In this document: positions 54,801 through 64,000 of the stretch, one piece after another
How the letters are laid out: the number at the start of each line of letters is the position of its first letter
Position numbering within the stretch: the first letter of the stretch is position 1
NCBI GenBank assembly: GCA_902729315.2
Contig: LR746278.1
Location: forward strand, 2,263,001 to 2,327,000
DNA from: Spirodela intermedia
Taxonomy: Eukaryota > Streptophyta > Magnoliopsida > Alismatales > Araceae
DNA length: 64,000 bases
Direction of reading: 5' to 3'
Notes under the pieces: generated by a model
The model's input: the letters and a program-made list of their open reading frames with translations, nothing else
Told to the model about the DNA's origin: nothing
Databases searched by the model: none
Program-made: the position numbers and the translations under genes

Positions 54801-55285
54801 TTTTATCTGAACAGGCTGAAGAGCTACAGAATCAAATGGAAAGCGATTATGATATCGGGTAAACCCTCTCTGGCTTCACTTCAAAGATTTACTGGGAACG
54901 GAGTATATTTTTCCAAAACTGGGTAACGAGTGTGTGCTGTGATCCTGTAGGTCTACCATCCGTGATAAAATAATACCCCATGCTGTTTCGTGGTTCACGG
55001 GAGAGGCTGCCCAGGGTGACGAGTTTGAAGTCTTGGGAGAAGATGAGGGTGAAGACGACGAAGAAGATGACGACGATGAAGAGGAAGATGATGATGACGA
55101 GGATGATGATGATGATGGTACCGCCGCTCCCAAGAAGGTGGGTCTTACTCTTCTCTCTTCTTCACTCAAGGTTAGCAGCACTACTCTGGCCAATGACACG
55201 CATAGCTTTGATTCTGCAGAAGAGCGGTGGAGCTGCCGCCGGGGAGCAGCAAGCTGATCGCCCCGCTGAGTGCAAACAGCAGTAG
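51893..55285 (+). CDS. NAP1: Nucleosome assembly protein 1 (NAP1) histone chaperone
   Basis: Binds H2A-H2B (and H3-H4), shuttling between cytoplasm and nucleus to assemble nucleosomes. Eleven exons join in phase: 51893-51965, 52064-52095, 52230-52325, 53625-53717, 53979-54066, 54148-54209, 54286-54470, 54558-54735, 54815-54858, 54951-55137, 55220-55285, giving 367 residues. The long dimerisation helix contains [14 protein letters not shown] and [18 protein letters not shown]. The core follows ([48 protein letters not shown], then the basic [10 protein letters not shown] loop and [12 protein letters not shown]). Residues from about 310 form an acidic Asp/Glu tail (55036-55117). The C-terminus is CKQQ, the CaaX-type prenylation box known for plant NAP1. 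A microsatellite-like GAT/GAC run encodes the acidic tail and could vary in length. Confidence 0.96.
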
Positions 55286-55927
55286 GAGCTTCTTAGTCCC
55301 AACAACATACCGGCGTCTGCGGCTGAGATGAGAGATGTTTGAGTGTGCCTTTATTTTGATTATTTTTCCCCTTTTGCCCCTCCCTTCCCTCATGCGAGGA
55401 ATCTGCTGGAGTCAGGCGATCGGTTTTCCTTATTTCTTTCTTCCCCCAACGTCCAGGTGGCGGCTTTCCTTGCCTCACTGCATTCCAGAATTTACCCCCT
55501 TCCCCGCCGAACTATGAGCGTATTTGTATCATGTATGAGATCATTTTTCCAGATCAACCCCCTCTTCTACGTAGTTCGCTCCGCCCGTCGCCGTGTGCCG
55601 CCAGGCGGCTCCTCGGCGTTTGCCGGGCGTGGCGCCATGCACGGAGCGCGCGCCGACAGGGCCCCTTCGCCGTGGGGCGACTCTGCCGATGGCGTATGCC
55701 ACGCGCTTGTCTTCTGGGCCGGGAACATTCTAGTTGACAGGCCGGTGGGCCGTGCCAGACCGGACTAGTCTGTTTTACTGGGCCGACGGTTTCTGTCCCG
55801 GCCCATGCCTTGAAGTTCACCGTTTCATGGAGATAGAGAGGAAAACGAGGAAGGAAAGGGGTATGAGGAAGGGGGTCGTGGGAGTGCCAGTGGCGGGGTT
55901 GTTTCTGGCGCGAAGTGGACGTGGAGG
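55286..55927. other. Short intergenic region between NAP1 and the beta-galactosidase gene
   Basis: Must hold the NAP1 3' UTR and the promoter and 5' UTR of the downstream gene. GC content rises from about 55570. ATG codons at 55734 and 55827 lie in a different frame from the galactosidase start, in a frame that stays open to 56189; if transcribed, they would be upstream ATGs overlapping the main start. Confidence 0.5.
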
Positions 55928-58900
55928 ATGGCTTGGAAGGGGAGGGGCAGGATCTTCGTCGTCCTCTTCTGCACGCTGTCACTCTGGGCCTTCTTCCCCG
56001 TCCTCGCGCCCCTTCCTGCACTCTCTTCTTCTTCTGGTGTCTCCTCCTCCGAGAGCCACTCCTCGAAGGTGCTTTTCGCTCATATATCGTTACAGTCCCG
56101 AATCTACGTTTGCATTTTCTTGTAACCCGGTCGGATTGGTTATAGTTAGCTGGGAAATGGAACCGCAAAAGAGACCTAGGGGTATGTGATTCGCTTTTTA
56201 GCGGTTTAACGTGGGGGTTCGGTCTTCGGTCCGACATGATTTCCTTTTTATCTTTGATAGGGATGGCCTCGATGAAATTAACAACATGCATCTAGCTTAA
56301 TGGTCTCATTTACATTATGTAAAGGAAGACGCTCCAATGGTGACCTCGTTTTTATAGTCTCATTAGCATTCTAGAAATGATCACGCGTCAATGCCTAGCT
56401 GATAATAATATGGTGGAAAACAATCGTCTACTTACTGAGGCAATATATCATGGTAGTTTCCAGGAATCCTTGGATAGAGAGTAAACCAGTAACTTAAAAA
56501 GACCTTATCTGCGTGGATAGTTTCCATTAATGTCTGCTTTCTTTCTGTCAATCATCAAAATGAGCTTCTGATCGAGAACAATTTCTATGATAACCTTTCA
56601 TTGTGTTTTCTTCCACGCTCTGTTGATTTTTTTTAGAAGAATTTTGATTCTTCAAGTGTCCACGATCTTGTAGATTGTACGAAAAGGCAAACAAGTCTTT
56701 GGTATTGCTGGTGATAGTTTAATCTTTACCATTGGATATTCTATCTCAGATTCAGATAAGTCTTACCTTAAATAATTTGACCAATCACATGGTACTACGG
56801 ATGTGTAAACATTGCATCCGTAGGTATCCGGTTTCCCACCTTAAATAAACTTTATCTAGTTGAATAGGCTAACTTCTTGCACGTTCTTCTTATCTTAGGT
56901 TAACTTCTAGACTAACTCTTTTTTAATTGCGAATGAATTTTTTATCTTAATTCAGATTCCCTTGTTTCTAACACGTGAATGCATCAGGCTGGTTTTCGTA
57001 GCTTTAGGATTTCTGATGACATGTTTTGGAAGGATAATCAACAATTTCAGATAATTGGTGGCGACCTACATTATTTTCGAGTACTTCCTCAGGTATTTCC
57101 AATTTTTATGTTGCTTGATTAGTTATTCTTCATTTTTGTAACCTTGATTTTCTGGGATCATAGCTTGACTGGGGGTTAAAAACACCAGTGTATCGGAATG
57201 ACACGATGAAAAGAAAAATGATCCAATGTGTTGGATCTACATCCATGTCAGGATTATGCATACGTACCAACTATTTGACCCGCTGAAATGCATGGGGACT
57301 CACATATGATTTTTTTCGGCACTATCAGGTTGTCTCCCCAGAATGCCAAGATCTTTCTGGTAAAGGGTTTTGTTCTTGAATGTGATTTGACATGTGGTTA
57401 TTAACTGGTACGTTTGTTTGAGGTGATAATAAGGTGTATGATAATAATTAAAGACGCATTTGAACTAAGAGAGTGGAACTCTCATCCATAGATGAGAGAA
57501 TTGCTCGATTGATAGAATCTTTCGCTTTGCTTCCATCAGGGCAAACGAGTGGACGAGAGTGTTCTGTAATGAGGAAGGAAGTGACTCTACTATTTTGAGA
57601 GCTTTGAGACTATGGAAGAGTTTACACCATCTTGGTTTCTGTTGATTTTGTATAGTGAGTTTTTTCTAGAGTTGATTATACACATGTTTGTATATTCTTC
57701 TATCCATCTTTTATATTTAATGAACTTGGTGCTATCCACTTAAAAAATGACGAGCAATGGCTTCTCCAAAGCATAGTGATGAATGTTGATGGAAGTGTTC
57801 TTACCAATATCTCTGATTAACAGCTCAGATCAACGTTTCTGGTTTTGTGTAAAGTCAAGAGGTTTGTTTTGCGTCCAAAGACAACATTTCTTGATCTTTT
57901 TTGCTTGTCTTATTACTCAAATGAAAAAATTTATTCATGGTAGCACATTTTTTCCACTGAGATCTTTTATATGGCATGTTAAAATTCTACAAACATTACT
58001 TTTTGGCCAATGAAAGCTGATATTTTGCTTCGTTCTCTATGAACTTAGAACTTAGATGATTTCTTGAATGCGTGCAGTACTGGGAGGATAGATTACTGAG
58101 AGCAAAGGCATTGGGTTTAAATACCATCCAGACATATGTTCCATGGAACTTACATGAGCCACAACCCAGAAGCTGGGTCTTTGAGGATATCGCTGATATT
58201 GAATCGTTCCTGAAGCTTGCACATGAGCTTGAACTACTTGTTATGCTTCGTGTGGGACCGTATATTTGTGCAGGTTAGAGTCAGCTATTCTGTATAGCTA
58301 TTATGCATTCATGTTAATGAAGATCACGGAGTCATTCCAATTTTATAATGTTTATCTAGAAAATTCTTGAATGACTGGAATGATGTAAGGAGAAATTCCC
58401 AGTGATATGTGACTTCATCTCTGTCAGATATATATCACACTTGACTTATTAAGTTATGAACTTAATGAATTAGTGGATATGATGCATCAGGGTTATGAGT
58501 AATTTACTTCTAATTCCCGATTTCCATCTTAGTCATGGAACGACAGCTTGTCGTATTGTCTTTTGCCAGCGTGATACTCTCAAAGATATAATTTCTTTGC
58601 TTTAAAAAATTGCTTTTAAAAAATTAATAAAGAGAGCTCCTCGAAATAGGATGATAGGTCCCATGGTGACCTCTATCTGTAATTTGAACCTCAGGAAGAT
58701 TCTTGTACTTGTTTATTAAGCAGAAAATCTGGGTGGCAACAGTGTGACAGTAAGGTTCTTTAATATTATGACACCTTTAATTTGAATTATTGTTTAACAA
58801 AGAAAAAAGGTATCTTTTCGTCTACAGTTTTGGCAGCTTCAACATTAACTATGTTTTTTTATGTGAAAAATTGTATCTGATAATTTGATGCGATTTCATG

Positions 58901-61900
58901 AGATGGATCCGTAATCGTTGAAGCCTATAGTTTCACCTGATACTTTTACGTTTGGGTATACAATATTTTAAGGATTTAACACAATCAATGTTTGTGTAAG
59001 CCTAAAATCATATTCTGGCTTTGAGGGAATGGCCATGTCACAACCCATGTCAGAAACCATTGTTTAAAAACTTACTCCCTTCATCTTCTGATTTGTAAAG
59101 GTGACTTTCAAAATCATTTGTTGGCTTCTTCTGATTCATAATTTGTCAATTTTCTTTCTTCCGATGAAATAAAAATATTGGCTTCTGATTTGTCGGCTGT
59201 TTGTTAGTGTCTTCTCCTTTTTGTGATTCTGGTCCCATATTCTCCATTTCTAGGACTTTCCATGTTGGCCATGTTCGAAACTTTTTATAGAAACACTGGC
59301 CCACTAAGTTTCATAGGCGACCCCGAGAATCCTCAAGGGCATCTCAACTGGGAAATGGGTTCTTACCTGCATTTCTTAAATGAAATGACTAGTTTGTGGA
59401 TGAATTCCTGTTGTTATAGTCCTTTGAGTTGGGCCAGTGATTTCCTGTACCTGAGCCACAGGTTCCTCTCTTATTTACGAATTAATTTTGGCAAAACCCT
59501 TAACGATACCCTGTTGCTATATTGAAATAGTTACTTATCAGATGAAACTAAGACAGTAGCAAATGGCCACTGTTCTCTTTGATGTCTTGGTAAATTTACT
59601 TTTTCTTGTTCTGATTCATTTATTGTCCACGTTTTTGGAAACCGTATAGAATCATTCTTTTTTTGCGATGGAGCACTCAGTAATGAAATATTCATGGATC
59701 TTCATAACTAACCTCAAACATTTCATTTAAATCATAGACATTGTTGATAGCATATTTCATTTTCTTGCTCATTTCTTTTGCCATCCCTTGTTTCTTGTGC
59801 ATATTTTTGGCAGAATGGGATCTTGGGGGTTTTCCTGCTTGGTTACTTGCCATAGAACCAACCCTCAAACTAAGGTCATCAGATCGTGCTTTCCTTCAGT
59901 TGGTAACCATTTCCCCTCTAAATTGATCTAGTTCAGTTCATGCATGCTTCCTGATTTCTGGCAGCTTGCTGTTTGCAGAATATAAGAAAATGATGTATTA
60001 AATATCTCTAATATGACTTTCTTTTGTCTTCTCGATTATGGAAGGCCTCTTCTGATTTTTCCTGTAATAATTTACACCTCTTATGGTGCATAGAAACTTT
60101 AGTTGTATTTTTAAGACAGATGAATAATTAATGAGAACATATGGATTCGACAAGTGATCAATGAGGTATCAACAGCCACCACCATCTCAGCCATATCCTA
60201 TTATGCATGAGTCTCATGGACCAGTTTTCGTTCTTCAATATTTAGGAGCATAACGATTATTGATTCAAACTTAGGGTACCATGCATGCGTTAAATGCATC
60301 CATCTTTGGCCTCCCTTCTGCTTCTTTTGTGCTTTTAACGTGTCCTTGATTCTCACTATAAGTTTTTCGTGCTTGTTCCTGCACGTAACAACATAGGGTA
60401 AATGTGCCCTCACGTTATCATTCGTATCACATTGTCCTACCCCTGGGAACCCGTATTTTAATCCGAATCTTATCAATCTTTCTGTGCTCTCACCATACCA
60501 AATATCTTTTCTGGATGCATATTTTTGGTACGCTGCATTTTATATTTGACAGTGCAAATTTTAAGAAACTTTCCTTTCATTTCATCGTTATGAGCTGAGG
60601 AAACTGGAAACGAATCAATAATTTCGGAAAGTAATATCGACAAAGTTTCCTTTTTCTACTGTCATGATAAATGCATTTTCTTGTTAGTCTCAAATTTCTT
60701 CATCCTAGTGATTAAGGCGCATTAAATCAGTCATTTGGATGATTGACCAGGTAGAGAGATGGTGGGATGTCCTCCTCCCAAAAGTGGTACCTTATCTGTA
60801 TAAGAATGGCGGCCCTGTTATAATGGTTCAGGTAAGAGAAATTTTCTTCATTTTTCTTTAGTTTATGCAACAGAAGTTGCACTTAGACTATGAACTTATC
60901 ACCTAGTAACTTAATTATTCTACTACCCAGCTAGAATTATTCTATTGTTATCATCATCTACTTTGATTTTATGCCATTTCTCACTTCAAAAGCCGTCATA
61001 CTGTTTCTTGCAGATTGAAAATGAGTTTGGATCATATGGATATGACCAGCCTTATCTTCGTCATCTAGTTGCTTTGTCTAGAAGACACCTCGGACAGGAT
61101 GTAATCTTGTGCGTATTCTTGTTGATTCGTTTGTATTTAAAGTTTCATATAGAGATTTTTTTTTTTGTGGAAAACTGTTATCACATTTTCTTTCTATTTC
61201 CTTCGCTCTCTACGATTGCTAGGTTAGCAGCATACAAGAATTCGTGAAATTAAAAAGTTGTGCTGCATCATAATGACTTGAATGTGTCACTAGCTACTGA
61301 AAACTTCTATCTCAAGGATGATATTTTGCTCATTCAAAATGCCACCTGAGTTGCATTTGTAATCAAGGATTTCATCCTTGTCTTATTCTATTACTGCGAT
61401 ATGTTGTAAAAAAAATATTAATCAAATGAAGACTGTGATACAATGATGGATACCTTCATGATGTGCATAACATCAAATTTCTATGCGATGTTGATTTTGG
61501 CCAATGATTGGGTATTTGTAGGTATACTACGGATGGAGGCTCTCAGGACACGCTAATGAGAGGAACTATACCTGGAAACGATGTTTTTGCAGGTGATTCA
61601 TCCTTACCGTTAGGCATTCTTCCATTCAAATGTCAATTTTGGACTCCTAAAAAGTGACAGTAAAATAGATGGAGATTTCTGTTTTCCAAATGTATACAAA
61701 AAGTGAAATTGAATTCATGCACATCTTGTTTGCTGTGGGAAGTTCGATTCAGAATTGTCTGTCATTAATGTACCGTGGAAAGTGTATATTGTCCTCGCTG
61801 TTAAATGTGAAATCCTTTCTGATTATATTAAAATTGAGGAAATATGGTAGCAAAAAGGTAAGGCCTATTATGCCCGCTTTCTGTTTAGAATATAAATGGC

Positions 61901-64000
61901 ATGTGATTGCTGGCGTAGTGACATAGAGCCTTCCTGAAGCATGCAAATTTTCTTCCTTTGATATTTGCCTTTCAAAGAGAGGCAATTAAGCAAGAAAGAA
62001 ACGCTTCACAGTTCTTCCTCATTTATTTTTATTTTTTGAATTGGAAATTCGCAGCTGTTGACTTCTCAACTGGTGAAAATCCATGGCCTATATTTGAGCT
62101 GCAGAGGAAGTTTAATGCTCAGGGAAAATCACCACGTCTATCAGCGTCAGTATAATGGTAACTTTTTTTCAGCGGAACATTAGTGAAGATAGATTTTGAC
62201 ATATGTACCTTTTTATTTCACAGTGAATTTTATACAGGTTGGCTCACACATTGGGGGGAAAGAAATGCAGAAACCGGAGCTGAGTTTACGGCTAGGGAGT
62301 TGCAAAACATTCTGTCTCGAAATGCTTCCGTTGTGCTTTATGTATGCTTTTTAATCTTTCTTGGAAGCTCTTATTGGGTGGTTTTCAATTATTCGTATGA
62401 AGTTAAAATATTAATTCTTACAGATGGCTCATGGTGGAACCAATTTTGGGTTTTATAATGGCGCAAACATTGCTCAATCTGATTCTGATTACAAACCTGA
62501 TCTCACTTCCTATGATTACGTGAGTACGAAAGAATAATTCAAAAAAGACCTGTAGTTTTAATTCAAATGATTTAGGGATTGTCTATTTTTTTCTATTCAG
62601 GATGCACCAATTAAGGAGGACGGCGATGTGGAAAATCTGAAGTTCAGAGGCATGTTCTCCTTGTCCTTAATAGATAATATTTCTGATTTCTAGTTACACT
62701 GGTTGACTATGTTAGCGATTTTAAGATTCTACGAGTTGAATACAAAATCTTGATACATTGCTGAAATTGGATGAAGCACAACGCATATGCCAAAGCCTTT
62801 GGATATCATGTGCTTATATCTACTTACCCACTAATTATTTTAGAGGTTTGACTGGGATATATATGAGTTGACATGACTCAGTCTTGATTTGGACTGACTT
62901 ACCATAGAGTCGGCCTTATTCATACGGTGCGAACTTCGGGTTTTTTGTCTACACATAGAATGATCTACTCGCCAGTCCCATTCAGCTTTGGACTCATGAA
63001 GCCCAAAACCTGCTTGTCATGGACTACCTAATTCCAAACGGGTGTTATTATTAATGAACCATCTCCTAGCATAAAGTCTTGGACACTCGTCGGTTCAGAA
63101 TGTTTGACTTTCTGTCAGTTGTTTGATTTTCGTATACATTTGTCCGTTCTTGAACATTATCATATTTAGAGACTATTAAATATCTTAAGTAAAATCAATG
63201 TTTTCTTATTTTGATGTTCAGTTGTAGATCTAAAATTATACACAGAAATATACTGCACGAAGTTTGACTTGTGTCCATTTGCACGCACCTTTCTATCAAC
63301 ATAACTTGAGAATCGTTGTTTCGTCAATTAAGATTTGGAGTTATCCGTGTCTCTTCAATAGATGTTGATACTTAATAGGTTGCCGGACGAGAATAATATG
63401 TGGACAATCCATCATGAAAGAATGCCGAGACTTTTGGCATAAATAGCAGACTTTGGTCTATTTAGTGAGTGACAGAATGTATTTCCTTTTTCAGCTATTA
63501 GAAGTGTGATAGCGAAGCACAGTAGAGCATTGCTTCCTCCAATGCCTTCCAACAATGAGAGGAGTGGTTATGGAACTGTAAAGGTGAGCAAAGTTGCCTC
63601 TTTATTTGAGGTACTACACGCATTGCATGATCCGGCAGAGGTTGTGGAGAAGCAAAGGCCTGTTGCAATGGAACTTGTGGGACAGGTATATAAAAATAAA
63701 TACCTTTTTTCATCCTTGTTGAGCATGGTCAAGCCATTCTTAATCATAATTAGCTTTCATTTGTGTGATTCAGATGTTTGGCTTTTTACTTTATACGTCA
63801 GAGTATCCTGGAAAACAGAAGGAGATTCTGCTCTCAATTCCAAAGGTTTATCTCCCAATTTAAAACTCTTCGATGCGTAGTTTTCTATGCTGCTGTAGAC
63901 ATTCTCATCGTGCATGTTTTACTGCTGACAGGTGCATGACAGAGCTCAGGTATTTGTTTCATGTGCGGCAGACAAAAATCAAAGAAATCCAACATATGTG
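55928..64000 (+). CDS. BGAL17: Beta-galactosidase, GH35, BGAL17-like (partial, runs past window end)
   Basis: A secretory-pathway GH35 enzyme removing beta-galactosyl residues, probably at the cell wall. Fourteen exons are seen: 55928-56068, 56988-57092, 58078-58273, 59814-59902, 60751-60831, 61014-61108, 61522-61592, 62055-62145, 62224-62341, 62424-62519, 62601-62649, 63495-63685, 63774-63845, 63932-64000 (cut). They give 488 residues so far. There is an N-terminal hydrophobic segment (residues 9-31). The catalytic domain follows: [41 protein letters not shown]. The acid/base E208 is in IENEFGSYG and the nucleophile E291 in [12 protein letters not shown], then [15 protein letters not shown]. 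Sequence agrees best with BGAL17, which differs from the larger plant GH35 clade. The intron after 62649 starts with GC, not GT. About 200 residues probably remain beyond the window. Confidence 0.92.

Noticed and set aside
54876-55199. Poly-serine protein on the minus strand
   Set aside because: It is the antisense reading of the acidic tail codons of NAP1.
59223-59525. 100-codon ORF in intron 3 of the beta-galactosidase gene
   Set aside because: The intron has good flanking splice sites and the ORF has no recognisable similarity; treated as chance.
62650-62655. Alternative GT donor just after exon 11 of the galactosidase gene
   Set aside because: Using it would put a stop codon at the junction with exon 12; the GC donor at 62650 keeps the frame.

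Overview
This is a plant nuclear genome window. Genes have many GT-AG introns, coding exons are GC-rich, introns are AT-rich, CT/GA microsatellites are frequent, and degraded Ty1/copia retroelements lie between genes. The steep 5'-to-3' fall in GC within genes (for example the P-protein gene at 29.3-36.4 kb) suggests a monocot or an early-diverging angiosperm. That placement is an inference; no marker in the window fixes the species.

Eight protein-coding genes could be assembled exon by exon, with phases that agree across every junction. In order they are: a secreted L-ascorbate oxidase (2.2-4.8 kb, +); a transmembrane nine / EMP70 endomembrane protein (13.4-7.5 kb, -); an LRR receptor-like pseudokinase (26.1-28.0 kb, +); the mitochondrial glycine decarboxylase P-protein (29.3-36.4 kb, +); a B-class GATA factor with an LLM domain (41.7-42.6 kb, +); a DEAD-box RNA helicase of the RH20 type (51.1-45.3 kb, -); a NAP1 histone chaperone (51.9-55.3 kb, +); and a GH35 beta-galactosidase of the BGAL17 type (55.9 kb to beyond the window end, +). 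The helicase and NAP1 are head to head across about 840 bp. GATA and the helicase are tail to tail. The genes do not form a pathway; this is an ordinary plant gene neighbourhood of unrelated housekeeping and regulatory genes.

The stretch from 13.4 to 26.1 kb is gene-poor. It holds an AT-rich core (about 16.1-22.4 kb) with relics of two oppositely oriented copia polyproteins and a perfect 34-bp inverted repeat. On both sides lie duplicated gene debris: a LOB-domain (LBD) pseudogene at 24.3 kb, two further LBD fragments in inverted arrangement at 14.4-14.7 kb, and a copy at 23.4 kb of part of intron 1 of the transmembrane nine gene. The debris suggests an old segmental duplication later split by transposon insertion. 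This, the duplicated coding tail in the ascorbate oxidase 3' flank, the GC-AG intron in the beta-galactosidase gene and the catalytically broken receptor kinase are the most unusual observations. No rRNA, tRNA, CRISPR array or clearly novel multi-gene system was seen.
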